A DNA stretch of 62,498 nucleotides from Nocardia higoensis NBRC 100133 (GCF_000308595.1 NZ_BAGA01000025.1:1-62498), one strand, 5' to 3'; numbered from the stretch's first letter, positions 1 to 10,455 are shown. The notes: generated by a model from the sequence alone, not told the origin. Program-made: numbers and translations.

Positions 1-2
1 CC

Positions 3-3000
3 CGCGCCGACGGCATCGAGCCGCGCGCCGTGGTCGTCGACCTGCCCGTCGACGCCACCCCGGTCAAGGTGCGCCAGGCCGTGGAGCTCGTGCTCGCCCG
101 CAACCCGATGCTGTGGGCGCGGCTGCGTCCCGCGGCCGGCGGGCGACCCGCAGGCTTCGTACTGCCGCCGACCCCGGCGCCGGAGGACCGGCCGTACTTC
201 CGGCTCGCCGACAGCGTTCCGCTCGACGACGTGGTCGCCGCCGCCGCGGCCGCGCTCGATCCGGTCGAGGGGCGCAATATCCGGTTCGTGCACGTCGGCG
301 CGGACGGCTCCGCCCAGCTCGTCGTGGTCGCCAACGGCTTGGTGGTCGACGATCGCGCCTGGCGGGTGCTCACCGACCAGCTGGTCGCGGCCTGGTCGCG
401 GCCGCATTCGGCGGAAGCCGTGCGACCCGTGCCCGCCACCGGCCACGGCCCGGCGATCCTGCTGCGCGATCTCGCCGCCCGCGCCGCCGATCCGGCCGTG
501 CACGCCGAGCTCGACTGGTGGCGCGCGGTCGCTCCGGTGAGCAGGCAGGTCCCGCGCGGGCTCGATCTCACCGCACGCTCCCGGGTCTCGCTGACCATCA
601 CCGCCGAAGGTGCTGCGGCGGTCGCCGCGACCGCCGCGGCCTATCACACCGGCGTCGGCGACGTGCTGCTCACCGCGCTCGCCCTGGCCCTGCGCACCGC
701 CGCGGACAGCCCGGTCGCGCGGGCCACCGGCTCGGTGGTCCGCCTGCACGCCGACGCCCGCGATGCCTTCGACACCGGGGCGCGCGGCGACGCCAATGCC
801 GACATGGTCGGCGCGTTCACCACCGGCTACCCGTTGGTGCTCGACCTGGGCGACCTCGACGTCGCCGATGCTCTCGTCGGCGGCCGGGCCGCGGGTCAGG
901 CGCTGGCCCGGGTCAAGGAGTCGCGCCGGGCGGTGCCTTCGGGCGGCGTCGGCTACGCGTTGCTGCGCTACCTCGATCCCGGCATCGGCCTGCCCGGCCC
1001 CGGCCTGCTCCGGATGCGCTATCGCGACCTGCGGCCGGTCCGCGTGCACACCGACGCCCCCGCCGACGATCTGCTGCTCGACGTGCTCTTCGAGGCCACC
1101 GCCGCCGGCCTGCTGGCCCGCTTCGACTTCGCGTCCGCGGCCTTCACCGCCGAGCAGGTCCGCGGCTTCGCCGAACACTGGGTGCGTGCCCTCGGCGGTC
1201 TGGCCGAGCACGGTGCCCGGCCCGGCGCGGGCGGGCACACGCCCTCGGACTTCCGACTGGTGAAGCTGACCCAGGCCGACCTGGACCGGTTCGCCGAGAG
1301 CTACTCCGCCCCGGCCGATGTCTGGCCGATGACGGCGCTGCAATCCGGCATGCTGTTCCACGCGCTGCTGGCCGACGCCTCCATCGACCCGTACATGATG
1401 CAGTTCGTGCTCGACCTCGACGGCTCCGTCGACGCGGGCCGCCTGCGCGCCGCGGCCCAGGCGCTGCTCGACCGGCACGCCAACCTGCGGGTGGCCTTCG
1501 CCGATACCGCCGACGGCACCACCGTGCAGGTGGTGCCCCCGCGGGTGGACGCGCCGTGGCGGCAGATCGCGCTCGACCACCTCGACCCGGCGGTCATCGC
1601 CGCCGAGGCCGAACGGATCGAGAACGCCGAGCTGGCACAGCATTTCGATCCCAGCACCGCGCCGCTGCTGCGCTTCACCCTGCTGCGCACCTCGCCCGAG
1701 CGCTACCACCTGGTGGTCACCAGCCACCACATCCTGATCGACGGCTGGTCGGTGCCGCTGCTGCTGCGGGAACTGCTCACCGGCTACGCGTTCGGACCGC
1801 ACGCGCGCGAACTCCCGCCGGTGCGGCCCTACCGCGACTACCTGCTCTGGCTGTCCCGTCAGGACCGCCAGGCGGCGCTGGCGGCCTGGCGGACGGCGCT
1901 GGCGGGCGTCACCGAGCCAACCCTGCTCGCCCCCAGGCCCGGCCACGAGATCTCCGCTGGCATCGGTGAAGCGGGCTTCGCCATGTCCACCGCCCAGACC
2001 GAGGCGCTGACCCGGCTGGCCGCGCGCGTCGGCGTCACCGTCAACACCGTGGTGCAGACGGCGTGGGCGCTGCTGATCGGTCGCAGCACCGACCGCGACG
2101 ACGTGGTCTTCGGCGCCACCGTCTCCGGCAGGCCCGCCGATCTCGACGGTGTGGAGACGATGGTCGGGTTGTTCCTCAATGCCGCGCCCGTGCGGGTGCG
2201 CCTGGATCCCACCAGCAGCCTGGACGAACTGCTGCGGACCGTGCAGGATCAGCAGGCCGTGCTGCTCGACCATCATCACCTGGGGCTCAGCGAGATCCAG
2301 GAGGCGGTCGGGCTGGAGTCGCTGTTCGACTCGCTGGTCGTGTTCGAGTCCTATCCGGTCGACGCCGAGGGCCTGCGCCGGATCAGTGAGATCGACGGCA
2401 TGCGGGTCAGCGGCGTGCATGTCACCGACGGCACGCACTACCCGGTGACGGTGATCGTCGCGCTCGGCGACCAGCTGCGGGTACAGGTGAAGTACCTGCG
2501 CGACCTGTTCGAACCCGAGGCCGCCCAGACGCTCGCCTCCCGGCTGGCCGCCCTGATCGGCAAGTTCGTCGCCGTGCCGCATGCCCGCGTCGGCGAGGTC
2601 GACGCGCTGCTGGCCGACGAGCGGGCCGCGCTGTTCGCCCGCAACTCGACCGTGGTGCCCGAACTCCTCGACGACGCGACCCTGCTGCGTCTGTTCGACG
2701 AACAGGTCGCCCGCACCCCGCGCGCGCGGGCGCTCATCGACGCGGACACTGTCCTCGACTACGCCGATCTCGACCGTCGCTCCCGCGTGCTGGCCACCGA
2801 GCTGGCCGATCTCGGCGTGCGACCGCGGCAGCTGGTCGCGGTCGCCATGCGCCGCAGCATCGACCTGGTGGTCGCGATCTACGCGGTGCTGCGCGCCGGC
2901 GCGGCGTACGTGCCGGTGGATCCGGACCATCCCGACGACCGCAACGAGCAGGTGCTGTCCGGTGCCGCACCGGTCTGCGTGCTGACCAGGTCCGGCGACG

Positions 3001-5300
3001 GATTCGGCACGAGCACCCCGATCCCCGTCGTCGACGTCGACACCCTCGAGCTCGCCGGCACGCCGCCGCATCCGGGCGTCCGGGTGCTCGCCGACGACCT
3101 GGCCTATGTCGTCTACACCTCCGGCTCCACCGGACGACCCAAGGGCGTGGCGATCACCCACCGCCAGATGGCCAACCAGTTCCGCTGGGCCCAGCTCACC
3201 CACCCGCACGACCGCGGCGACGTGGTGCTGCACAAGACGCCGATCACCTTCGACATCTCCGCCTGGGAGCTGTTCTGGCCGTTGCAGGCCGGCGCCGCCG
3301 TGGTGATCGCCGAACCCGACGGCCACCGCGACCCGGCCTACCTGGCCCGGGTGGTCGCCGAACATCGTGTCACCACGGTGCATTTCGTGCCGTCCATGCT
3401 CGACGCCTTCCTCGCCGACATCCGGCCGGGCAGGCGCACCTCGCTGCGGCGGGTGTTCGCCGCGGGCGAGGTGCTGTCCACCGAGACCGCCGCGATGTTC
3501 GCCGAGCGGCTGCCCGGCGTCGACCTGCTCAACTGGTACGGCCCCGCCGAGGCGACCGTGGTCACCGAGCACCTGGCCGACCCGGCCCAGGGTGGGGCGA
3601 GCGTGCCCATCGGCGCACCGGTCGCCAACACCCGCGTGCACGTGCTGGACCGTCAGCTGCGCCCGGTGCCCGACGGCACCGCGGGCGAGTTGTATGTCGC
3701 CGGTGTGCAATTGGCGCGCGGCTACCACGGCGCCCCCGGTCTGACCGCCGAGCGCTTCGTCGCCCGCAACGGCGGCGAGCGGATGTACCGCACCGGCGAC
3801 GTGGTGCGCTGGCGTCGCGGCCCCGGCGGCCGGGCGGTGCTGGAATACCTGGGCCGCACCGACTTCCAGGTCAAGCTGCGCGGTCAGCGCATCGAGCTCG
3901 GCGAGATCGAGGCGGTGCTGCTCGGCCACCAGGCGGTGCGCCACGCCGCGGTCTCGGTCGTGCAGGCCCCCGCGGGCGAACGGCTGGTCGCCTACGTGGT
4001 CCCGGACGAGGGATCGGTCGTCGTGCCCGGCGCGCTGCTCTCGCACGCGCGGGCCGCGCTGCCGCCGTACATGGTTCCCGCCGCCGTGGTGCCGCTGTCG
4101 GAACTGCCGCTCAATGCCAGCGGCAAGCTCGACCGCAACGCCCTGCCGGTGCCCGAACTTCCGGTGCGCCCCTATCGCGCCCCCGCGACCGAGATCGAGA
4201 AGCTGCTGGCCGTGGTGTTCGCCGAGGTGCTCGAGATCGACGGCGGCCCCGGCGTGGGCCTCGACGACGATTTCTTCGAACTCGGCGGCAACTCGCTGGC
4301 CGCGACCAAGGTGGTGGCCAGGCTGCGCCAGGACGCGGAACTGGAGACCCGCGTGCAGTGGTTCTTCACCGACTCCACGGTCGCCACCCTGGCCAGGCGC
4401 ATCGAGCAGGCCCGCGCCTGCGGCGTCGACTACGAACCCGGCACCGCCGACGCGCTCGGCCCGCTGCTGCCGATCCGCGGCGAGGGCAATCTGCCGCCGC
4501 TGTTCTGCTTCTACCCGATGGCGGGCCTGTCCTGGGGGTACGCGGGCCTGCTCGCGTACGTCGAGCCGACGCGCCCGGTCCTTGGCCTGCAGTCGCCCGC
4601 GTTGTCGGAACCGGACTACCTGCCCAAGTCGCTCGAGGAGATGGCGGCGCGCTGCCTGGCCGAGATCCGTTCGGTGCAGCCGTTCGGTCCCTACCACCTG
4701 GTCGGCTGGTCGCTGGGTGGTCTGCTCGCGCACGCGGTCGCCGTCTCGCTGCAGGAGGCAGGCGAGGAGGTCGCGGTGCTGGCGCTGCTCGACAGCCACC
4801 ACGACATCTCCGCCGCGGACTTCCACGACGCGCTGCGTGGCGCGCTCGCCGAGATCGGCATCCAGGCCGACAACCTGCTCGGCGACGCGCCCGCCCCGTA
4901 CCTGAGCGAGGACTCGCTGGCCGCCCTGCACGCGGCCATCCCGGCCGACCTGACCGCGCTCACCCCCGAGCGCCTCGGCCGGGTCTACCGCAGCGCGGTC
5001 CGCTCGGCGGAGCTCATCTCCGACTACCGTCCGGGTGTGTTCAAGGGCCGGGTCGACTACTTCAGCGCCCGCATCCTCGGCGCCAACCTGGTGCGCGGCA
5101 TCGATCCGGAGACCTCGGCCACCAAGTGGCGGGCGTACGTCGCCGGGGAAGTCGTCGACCATCCGGTGCACGCCACTCACGACGAGATGACCTCCGCGCA
5201 CGCCCTGGCTCAGATCGGGCCGACGCTGGCCGCGCGACTCGCCCTGGGGGTGCGGGCATCGGGTAACGGTCCCATCAGGCATGATGGCACCGCAAGGTAA
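3..5300 (+). CDS. Nonribosomal peptide synthetase, terminal module, 5'-truncated by the window edge
   Basis: The frame is open to the left edge, so the N-terminus is missing. Domain order: an epimerization-like domain (to about nt 1250), condensation (about 1300-2600, HHILIDGW at 1725), adenylation (about 2700-4140; [36 protein letters not shown]), peptidyl carrier (GGNSLAAT near 4290) and thioesterase (GWSLGG with Ser codon 4710-4712, a later LLDSHHD and a C-terminal HATHDE). The TE makes this the last module, which releases a peptide product by hydrolysis or cyclization. The A-domain core has FDISAWELF, whose Asp fits an alpha-amino acid substrate; I cannot name the amino acid. In the first domain the HHxxxDG motif has become NGLVVDD (nt 333-353), so it is probably inactive. 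The product is unknown; a siderophore or lipopeptide is possible. Confidence 0.93.
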   Translation, partial: RADGIEPRAVVVDLPVDATPVKVRQAVELVLARNPMLWARLRPAAGGRPAGFVLPPTPAPEDRPYFRLADSVPLDDVVAAAAAALDPVEGRNIRFVHVGADGSAQLVVVANGLVVDDRAWRVLTDQLVAAWSRPHSAEAVRPVPATGHGPAILLRDLAARAADPAVHAELDWWRAVAPVSRQVPRGLDLTARSRVSLTITAEGAAAVAATAAAYHTGVGDVLLTALALALRTAADSPVARATGSVVRLHADARDAFDTGARGDANADMVGAFTTGYPLVLDLGDLDVADALVGGRAAGQALARVKESRRAVPSGGVGYALLRYLDPGIGLPGPGLLRMRYRDLRPVRVHTDAPADDLLLDVLFEATAAGLLARFDFASAAFTAEQVRGFAEHWVRALGGLAEHGARPGAGGHTPSDFRLVKLTQADLDRFAESYSAPADVWPMTALQSGMLFHALLADASIDPYMMQFVLDLDGSVDAGRLRAAAQALLDRHANLRVAFADTADGTTVQVVPPRVDAPWRQIALDHLDPAVIAAEAERIENAELAQHFDPSTAPLLRFTLLRTSPERYHLVVTSHHILIDGWSVPLLLRELLTGYAFGPHARELPPVRPYRDYLLWLSRQDRQAALAAWRTALAGVTEPTLLAPRPGHEISAGIGEAGFAMSTAQTEALTRLAARVGVTVNTVVQTAWALLIGRSTDRDDVVFGATVSGRPADLDGVETMVGLFLNAAPVRVRLDPTSSLDELLRTVQDQQAVLLDHHHLGLSEIQEAVGLESLFDSLVVFESYPVDAEGLRRISEIDGMRVSGVHVTDGTHYPVTVIVALGDQLRVQVKYLRDLFEPEAAQTLASRLAALIGKFVAVPHARVGEVDALLADERAALFARNSTVVPELLDDATLLRLFDEQVARTPRARALIDADTVLDYADLDRRSRVLATELADLGVRPRQLVAVAMRRSIDLVVAIYAVLRAGAAYVPVDPDHPDDRNEQVLSGAAPVCVLTRSGDGFGTSTPIPVVDVDTLELAGTPPHPGVRVLADDLAYVVYTSGSTGRPKGVAITHRQMANQFRWAQLTHPHDRGDVVLHKTPITFDISAWELFWPLQAGAAVVIAEPDGHRDPAYLARVVAEHRVTTVHFVPSMLDAFLADIRPGRRTSLRRVFAAGEVLSTETAAMFAERLPGVDLLNWYGPAEATVVTEHLADPAQGGASVPIGAPVANTRVHVLDRQLRPVPDGTAGELYVAGVQLARGYHGAPGLTAERFVARNGGERMYRTGDVVRWRRGPGGRAVLEYLGRTDFQVKLRGQRIELGEIEAVLLGHQAVRHAAVSVVQAPAGERLVAYVVPDEGSVVVPGALLSHARAALPPYMVPAAVVPLSELPLNASGKLDRNALPVPELPVRPYRAPATEIEKLLAVVFAEVLEIDGGPGVGLDDDFFELGGNSLAATKVVARLRQDAELETRVQWFFTDSTVATLARRIEQARACGVDYEPGTADALGPLLPIRGEGNLPPLFCFYPMAGLSWGYAGLLAYVEPTRPVLGLQSPALSEPDYLPKSLEEMAARCLAEIRSVQPFGPYHLVGWSLGGLLAHAVAVSLQEAGEEVAVLALLDSHHDISAADFHDALRGALAEIGIQADNLLGDAPAPYLSEDSLAALHAAIPADLTALTPERLGRVYRSAVRSAELISDYRPGVFKGRVDYFSARILGANLVRGIDPETSATKWRAYVAGEVVDHPVHATHDEMTSAHALAQIGPTLAARLALGVRASGNGPIRHDGTAR

Positions 5301-5424
5301 CGGTTCCCCCCGACGTGACGACGACACAGGCCGTAGGGGCGGGCGCGGCACACCCGTACGGCCGCGAGCGATCGGGGATGCCCGTGATCCGCTCCGTGAT
5401 CCGATACGAAGTGAAGGTGCGAAA

Positions 5425-6492
5425 TTGATTCGTCGGCAGACCCGGCGCCGCGGCTCGCGAGCCGCCGCGCTGATCGCGACCACCGCGGTGTTCGCCGGAC
5501 TGATCTCCGGTCTCGGCGTCTCCTCCGCGACGGCTGATCCGATCATGGAGTCCGGCGCATTGCTGGCCGATCCCGTCGCTCCCGACGGGTCGCGGATCTC
5601 CCGCGCCGAGGTCAAGGACGATCGCAACCTGCGGCTCTACGTCCACTCCGCCGCGATGGACGAGGACGTCATCATCGACGTCCAGCGCCCCGCCGACGCC
5701 TCGGCGCCCCGGCCCACGCTGTACCTGCTCAACGGCGCGGGCGGCGGCGAGGACTCGGCGTCCTGGGTCGCCAAGTCCCACGCCCTGGAATTCCTGGCCG
5801 ACAAGAACGTCAACGTCATCCAGCCCATCGGCGGCAAGTGGAGCTACTACACCGACTGGATCAAGGACGACCCGACGCTGGGCCGCAACAAGTGGAAGAC
5901 CTTCTTCACCGAGGAGTTGCCCCCGCTGGTCGACGGCGCGCTCGGCACCAACGGCGTGAACGCCATCGCGGGCCTGTCCACCTCCGGCACCACTGTGCTG
6001 GCCCTGCCGATCGCCAAGCCCGGCCTGTACAAGGCCGCCGCCGCCTACAGCGGCTGCGCCCAGACCAGTGACCCGGTCGGCTCGGAGTTCATCAAGCTGA
6101 CCGTGGAGACCTGGGGCGGCGGCGACGTCGAGAACATGTGGGGCCCGGTCGGCTCGGAGGAGTGGGTCAAGAACGATCCCTACGTGAATGCCGAAGGTCT
6201 GCGCGGCCTCGACCTCTACATCTCCACCGGCAACGGCGTGCCCGGCCCGTACGACACCCTCGACGGCCCCTATGCCCTGCCCGGCTCCTACGGCCTGGCC
6301 AACCAGATCATCATCGGCGGCGTCATCGAAGCGGGCACCAACTACTGCACCAACAACCTGAAGAACCGGCTGGACTCGCTCGGCATCCCGGCCACCTACA
6401 ACTTCCGTCCCAACGGCACCCACTCGTGGGGCTACTGGAACGAGGAGTTCCCCAAGTCCTGGCCGGTGCTGGCCAAGGGCCTCGGCCTCTGA
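5425..6492 (+). CDS. Secreted mycolyltransferase / antigen 85-like esterase
   Basis: An alpha/beta-hydrolase of the antigen 85 (trehalose mycolyltransferase) family, which transfers mycolic acids to trehalose or arabinogalactan outside the membrane. I chose the TTG at 5425 (355 aa) because GAAGG lies just upstream and the protein then starts with a clean signal peptide: an Arg-rich n-region, a hydrophobic core and SSATA-DP cleavage. Starts further upstream at 5281/5284 add about 48 residues before the signal. The nucleophile elbow is GLSTSG (Ser185) and the catalytic His sits in GTHSWGYW (His333), as in antigen 85. It follows the NRPS by about 124 nt and ends at a strong bidirectional hairpin. 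Family assignment is firm; the acyl acceptor is not known. Confidence 0.88.
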   Translation: MIRRQTRRRGSRAAALIATTAVFAGLISGLGVSSATADPIMESGALLADPVAPDGSRISRAEVKDDRNLRLYVHSAAMDEDVIIDVQRPADASAPRPTLYLLNGAGGGEDSASWVAKSHALEFLADKNVNVIQPIGGKWSYYTDWIKDDPTLGRNKWKTFFTEELPPLVDGALGTNGVNAIAGLSTSGTTVLALPIAKPGLYKAAAAYSGCAQTSDPVGSEFIKLTVETWGGGDVENMWGPVGSEEWVKNDPYVNAEGLRGLDLYISTGNGVPGPYDTLDGPYALPGSYGLANQIIIGGVIEAGTNYCTNNLKNRLDSLGIPATYNFRPNGTHSWGYWNEEFPKSWPVLAKGLGL

Positions 6493-6513
6493 GCCTTGCG
6501 TCCGTTCGATCCC

Positions 6514-6550
6514 CCGCAGCCCCGCTCACCGACCGTGAGCGGGGCTGCGG
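6514..6550. terminator. Bidirectional hairpin terminator between convergent genes
   Basis: A perfect 16-bp GC-rich stem (arms 6514-6529 and 6535-6550, 5-nt loop) sits between the stop codons of the mycolyltransferase-like gene and the convergent SDR gene. There is no T-run, as is common in actinobacteria. Confidence 0.85.
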
Positions 6551-6575
6551 CGTTTCCGGGCGGGGCACTCTGCGC

Positions 6576-7745
6576 TCACGGCACGGCGACGACTTCGCTC
6601 CAGGTCTTCCAGATGCGCGGCGCGTAGTCGGCCAGCGGCGGCACGGTGATGCCGGTGCCCGCGAGCGCGGCGGTGGTGTTCGCGCAGTCGAACCAGCAGC
6701 CGAATTCGCTGTGCTCGAGCGCGTCCTCCGGTAGGCCCACGCTCGGCAGCATCCGTTGCATACCGGGCATCCGCAGCACCTTGCGCAAGGTGTTCTTGCC
6801 CATGACCTCGACCAGGTGCGGGGCGCCCGCCTCGTCGGCGAACAGGTTCAGCGCGTCCACCGCCCGGACCCGGGCCGGATCGGTCAGATGGAAGGTGCTG
6901 TGGGTGGGCGCGGGGGAGTGGGCGAGGTGGGCGAGGGCCTCGGCGACGTAGTCGACCGGGACCATGTTGGTCTCGCCGAGCTGCGGCACCAGCACCGGCA
7001 GCAGGCGCGGCAGTTGCCCGGCCCGGCGCAGCAGCCCGAAGAACCTGCGGGTGCCCGCGTCGGACTCGTCGACCTCGCCGGTGCGGGAATGCCCGATCAC
7101 GATGGCCGGGCGGTAGATGCGCCAATCGAGCCCGCTCGCGCGCACGACCCGCTCCGATTCGAAGCGCCCGCGTTGCGCGGGAGTCAGGTGCTGGCCGGTG
7201 TCGAGCATGTGCTCGGTGAAACGGCCACGGTGATCACCCGAGACGTCCACGGTCGACAGATGGTGCAGCCGGGTGGCGTTCAGTGCCCGGCTCAGCTCCA
7301 CCACGCGCCGGGTCGCGGCCGGATCGAGCGCGGCGCGCCGCTCGGGACCGGCCTGTGCGCCGGGCGCCGGGAGGGCGGTCCGCGATCGGGCGGCAGTGTC
7401 GATGGGGCCGGCGGTCGCGATGTCGGCAGCCGCGGTGACGCTGTCCGCCTCGCCCGTGCCCGCGTCGGCGTGATCGATCGTGGTGGCCAGGTGGAAGACG
7501 TGCTCGACGGTTCCACGGTGCTCACGAACCCAGGCCGGCTCGATCACCCGGCCCGGCCCGGCGAGATCTCCGACCACCGGGCGGACGCGCTCGCCGCCGT
7601 CCCATCCGGCGGCGCAGCGGGCGAAGCGCTCCGCGGCATCGGCGCCGGGTCGGATCAGGACGTGGATGTCGCCGTCGCGGCGCAGCAACTCCGGAATCAG
7701 GAAGCGGCCGATGAAGCCGGTGGCGCCGGTGACGAGATATGTCAT
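6576..7745 (-). CDS. NAD(P)-binding SDR-family reductase (extended SDR / fatty acyl reductase-like)
   Basis: 389 aa. The N-terminus has the Rossmann signature TGATGFIG (residues 6-13), followed by a predicted NAD(P)-binding fold like that of thioester reductase or fatty-acyl reductase N-domains. A Pro/Ala-rich stretch of roughly 45 residues (about 130-175) interrupts the fold. The usual SDR catalytic YxxxK is not visible: the expected place reads TPAQRGRFESE. The later DWRIYRPA segment matches extended SDRs. It may therefore bind a nucleotide-linked substrate without standard SDR chemistry. No clear ribosome binding site precedes the ATG; a perfect palindrome lies 44 nt upstream. The crotonase gene on the same strand lies about 180 nt upstream, suggesting a lipid or CoA-ester role. 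Confidence 0.75.
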   Translation of the reverse strand: MTYLVTGATGFIGRFLIPELLRRDGDIHVLIRPGADAAERFARCAAGWDGGERVRPVVGDLAGPGRVIEPAWVREHRGTVEHVFHLATTIDHADAGTGEADSVTAAADIATAGPIDTAARSRTALPAPGAQAGPERRAALDPAATRRVVELSRALNATRLHHLSTVDVSGDHRGRFTEHMLDTGQHLTPAQRGRFESERVVRASGLDWRIYRPAIVIGHSRTGEVDESDAGTRRFFGLLRRAGQLPRLLPVLVPQLGETNMVPVDYVAEALAHLAHSPAPTHSTFHLTDPARVRAVDALNLFADEAGAPHLVEVMGKNTLRKVLRMPGMQRMLPSVGLPEDALEHSEFGCWFDCANTTAALAGTGITVPPLADYAPRIWKTWSEVVAVP

Positions 7746-7788
7746 AGCCGATCAACATAGCCATCCGGCGCGGCATGCGTGTGTCCGG

Positions 7789-7804
7789 TGTCACAAATGT
7801 GACA
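7789..7804. promoter_or_regulatory. Perfect 16-bp palindrome, candidate operator upstream of the SDR gene
   Basis: TGTCACA-AA-TGTGACA is a perfect inverted repeat with a 2-bp centre, ending 44 bp before the SDR start codon. Its size and symmetry fit a TetR- or FadR-type dimer site. It is not the CRP arrangement, which is TGTGA...TCACA. The cognate regulator is unknown; the double-TetR protein nearby is one candidate. Confidence 0.5.
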
Positions 7805-7923
7805 TGGTCGGCGGGTGTTCGCGGGCCCGAGCTACCCGTGGGCGGCCCGCGAACCACCGATCCGCCGTGCGGGCGGAAGAGGAGCCGTGCGGGCGGCTCC
7901 CGCACGGGTGTCGCGACGGGAAA

Positions 7924-8736
7924 CTAGTCGCCGAAGACCGGCTTGCGCTTGCTCAGCATGGCGGTCGCGCCCTCGAAAAAGTCCGGCGACTGCAGCAACT
8001 CCACCTGACCGGTCTTCTCGGCTGCCAGCGTCTCGTCCAGCGCGGCCAGGGTGGCCAGGTTCAGCGCGCGCTTGGTGAGCTCGAGCGCGCGGCGCGGGCC
8101 CGCGGCGACCTTCTCGGCCACCGCTTCGACCGCCGCGTCCAATTCGGCGGCGGGCAGCACGGCGGTGAACAGGCCGGCCTTGTGGGCCTCCGTCGCGGGC
8201 AGCCGCTCGCCCAGCAGGGCCAGCCGCGCGGCCAGCGGGCGACCGGCCGCGGCGGCGACCAGCGCGGCCGCGCCACCGTCGGGCATGAGGCCGATGTTGA
8301 TGAAGGCGAGCAGCAGGTAGGAGTCGTCGGCGGCGTAGACCAGGTCGGCGGCCAGCGCGATGCCGACGCCGACGCCCGCGGCCGCGCCGGTGACCTTGGC
8401 GATCACCGGGACCGGCGCGTCCACGATGGCCCGCACGAGGCGGTTGGCCGCGTCCATGATTTGATCGGGGGTGATGCCGCGCTGCGCCTCCTCCGCCGAG
8501 GAGGACAGATCGGCGCCGGTGCTGAAGTCGCCCGCCTCGCCGCTGATGACGATCGCGCGCACCGACTTGTCCTGCGCCACCTCGAGGAAGGTGTCGCCGA
8601 GCGCGACCAGCGTGTCGTAGCTGAGGGCGTTCTTGCGCTTCGGATTGGTGATCGTCACGCGCAGGATCTTGCCGTCCTTGACCGCGGAGAAGCGGCCCGC
8701 GGCCGGAGCCTCGGTCGCGGAATCGGTATTGCTCAT
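7924..8736 (-). CDS. Enoyl-CoA hydratase/isomerase family protein (crotonase fold)
   Basis: 270 aa, normal length for the family. Crotonase motifs are clear: NPKRKNAL near residue 32, the oxyanion-hole region FSTGADL, the GAAAGVGVGIALAADL segment and FINIGLMPDGG. The position that often holds the second catalytic Glu is Asp (PDGG), as in PaaG-type isomerase/hydratases, so isomerase activity is as likely as hydration. GAGGAG lies 8 nt before the ATG. It is divergent from the double-TetR gene across 135 bp that hold repeated GTGGTTAACTT elements, so it is probably regulated by that protein. Likely role: beta-oxidation or degradation of an acyl-CoA. Confidence 0.88.
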   Translation of the reverse strand: MSNTDSATEAPAAGRFSAVKDGKILRVTITNPKRKNALSYDTLVALGDTFLEVAQDKSVRAIVISGEAGDFSTGADLSSSAEEAQRGITPDQIMDAANRLVRAIVDAPVPVIAKVTGAAAGVGVGIALAADLVYAADDSYLLLAFINIGLMPDGGAAALVAAAAGRPLAARLALLGERLPATEAHKAGLFTAVLPAAELDAAVEAVAEKVAAGPRRALELTKRALNLATLAALDETLAAEKTGQVELLQSPDFFEGATAMLSKRKPVFGD

Positions 8737-8783
8737 GTGGTGCGCTCCTCATACGGGATTCGGCGGGCGCCGGTCATCGAATA

Positions 8784-8821
8784 GTGGTTAACTTTGCGAA
8801 TTGTGGTTAACTTAAGTTGAC
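8784..8821. promoter_or_regulatory. Divergent operator region: direct repeats and a near-palindrome
   Basis: GTGGTTAACTT occurs twice (8784-8794 and 8803-8813, 19-bp spacing). The second copy runs into a 16-bp near-palindrome, GTTAACTTAAGTTGAC (8806-8821), with a perfect AACTTAAGTT core (8809-8818). It sits between the divergent crotonase and double-TetR genes, the usual place for an autoregulatory TetR operator. Confidence 0.6.
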
Positions 8822-8871
8822 ATGTCCGGCGCTGTCAACCACGTGGCGCCGGTCCGGAACGGGAGAGGTGC

Positions 8872-10188
8872 ATGGTCGCGGAACACGGCGAGGTCGAACT
8901 CGCGACCACGCGGCCGCGCCAGGGCAGGAGAACGACGGCCGCGAAATCCGCGGGGACGGAGACAGCGGTGGTCACGGGCAACGGCACGAATCGGGCGAAC
9001 GGCGAATCCGGCGTGCGTCGCAGGCCCAAGGATCGTAAAGCCCAGATCGTGCGCGCCGCGGCCCGGGCGTTCAGCGAACGCGGCTACTACCCTGTCGGCG
9101 TCGACGAGATCGCCGCCGAGGTCGGCATCTCCGGCCCCGCGCTGTACCGGCACTTCGCCAACAAGTACGCCCTGCTCGTGGCCGCCGCCGAGAACGGCGC
9201 CCAGCAGTTGCTGCAGGTCGCGCAGGCCGCCGACGACCCGAATCTCGATCCCGAACCCCGGCTGGACGCGCTGATCAAAGCGCTCAGCGAGCACACCATC
9301 GACATCCGCCGTGAAGCCGGGCTCTACCGCTGGGAACGCCGCTATCTCGAGGTCGCCGACCGCCGCCGCATCCGCCGCGTCTACGACGACCTCAACGACA
9401 CCGTCGCCGCCCCCATCGCCCGGCTGCGCCCCGGCCTCGACCAGGCCGACCTGCGCATTCTGGCGGCCTCGATGATGAGCGCCATCGCCAGCATCGCCCA
9501 CCACCGCACCGCCCTGTCCGGCGCCCGGCTGCTGCCGCTGCTGCGCGACATGTGCTGGGCCGTGCTGCGCGTGGACCTGCCGCCCGCGCCGCCCCCGGTC
9601 GAGCAGGAGCCGGCGCCCCGCGGCCTGCCGATCACCTCCAAGCGCGAACAACTGCTCACCGAGGCGATCCGCATCTTCGGTCGTCAGGGCTACCACGAGG
9701 CCAGCATCGAGGAGATCGGCGCGGCCGTCGGCATCAACGCCTCCAGCGTCTACCGGTACTTCTCCAGCAAGGCCGACCTGCTCGCCGCCGCCTTCCACCG
9801 GACCGGCGACCGCGTCTCGGTGGCCATCACCGAGGCGCTGGCCGAATCCGCCAGCAGGCCCGACGCCGCGCGCCGGATCGCCGAACGCCAGGCCAAACTG
9901 ACCTTCGGTATGCCGGAGATCATGCCGGTCTACTACGCCGAGTTCTCCAACCTGCCGCAGGCCGAACAACACAAGCTGCGCGCCATCCAGCGGCAGAACA
10001 TCCTGGAATGGGCCAACCTGCTCGACGGCGACCCGATCGAGGCGCGCTTCCGGGTGCACGCCGCGATCGGTCAGGTCATCGACGTCGGCAGGCTGATGCG
10101 CTTCGACGCCCGTCCCGCCCAGCTCGCCCGCGTCACGGCCCTCATGGAAGCGGTCCTGCTCGGCGCCAACACGCGAGAGCCCAGCTGA
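8872..10188 (+). CDS. Tandem TetR-type transcriptional regulator (two TetR units in one chain)
   Basis: 438 aa, about twice a normal TetR protein. After a disordered basic leader of about 55 residues, the first helix-turn-helix unit reads AFSERGYYPVGVDEIAAEVG...LYRHFANK, followed by a helical ligand domain. A second unit begins near residue 245: IFGRQGYHEASIEEIGAAVG...VYRYFSSK, followed by its own ligand domain. Such fused double TetRs occur in mycolata and are generally tied to lipid metabolism. GGGAGAGG precedes the ATG closely. The gene diverges from the crotonase gene, and the repeats between them are its likely operator. The effector is unknown, but an acyl-CoA or steroid-like ligand would fit the neighbours. 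Confidence 0.88.
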   Translation: MVAEHGEVELATTRPRQGRRTTAAKSAGTETAVVTGNGTNRANGESGVRRRPKDRKAQIVRAAARAFSERGYYPVGVDEIAAEVGISGPALYRHFANKYALLVAAAENGAQQLLQVAQAADDPNLDPEPRLDALIKALSEHTIDIRREAGLYRWERRYLEVADRRRIRRVYDDLNDTVAAPIARLRPGLDQADLRILAASMMSAIASIAHHRTALSGARLLPLLRDMCWAVLRVDLPPAPPPVEQEPAPRGLPITSKREQLLTEAIRIFGRQGYHEASIEEIGAAVGINASSVYRYFSSKADLLAAAFHRTGDRVSVAITEALAESASRPDAARRIAERQAKLTFGMPEIMPVYYAEFSNLPQAEQHKLRAIQRQNILEWANLLDGDPIEARFRVHAAIGQVIDVGRLMRFDARPAQLARVTALMEAVLLGANTREPS

Positions 10189-10191
10189 CTA

Positions 10192-10455
10192 CCGCCTCCG
10201 GCCGCTGACCGTCACAGGCGGTGCTCGATGTGCCTGTGCCGGGCGGCCTGCGTGGTGACGCTGCGCTGCCGCCTCCGGCCGCTGACCGTCACAGGCGGTG
10301 TCGGATGTGCCTGTGCCGGGCGGCCTGCGTGGTGACGCTGCGCTGCCGCCTCCGGCCGCTGACCGTCACAGGCGGTGCTCGATGTGCCTGTGACGGGCGG
10401 CCTGCGTGGTGACGCTGCGCTGCCGCCTCCGGCCGCTGACCGTCACAGGCGGTGC
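10192..10455. repeat. 77-bp tandem repeat, about 3.4 copies, each with a hairpin
   Basis: Units start at 10192, 10269, 10346 and 10423 (partial), all beginning CCGCCTCCGGCC, with exact 77-bp spacing and only a few substitutions. Each full unit contains CACAGGC...GCCTGTG, a 7-bp inverted repeat with a 12-nt loop, and a CCGCCT...AGGCGG pair. The array starts 3 bp after the double-TetR stop codon. Its partial fourth unit overlaps the last codons and stop of the convergent aldehyde dehydrogenase homologue. It may act as a repeated bidirectional terminator; small frames inside it look non-coding. Confidence 0.9.
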
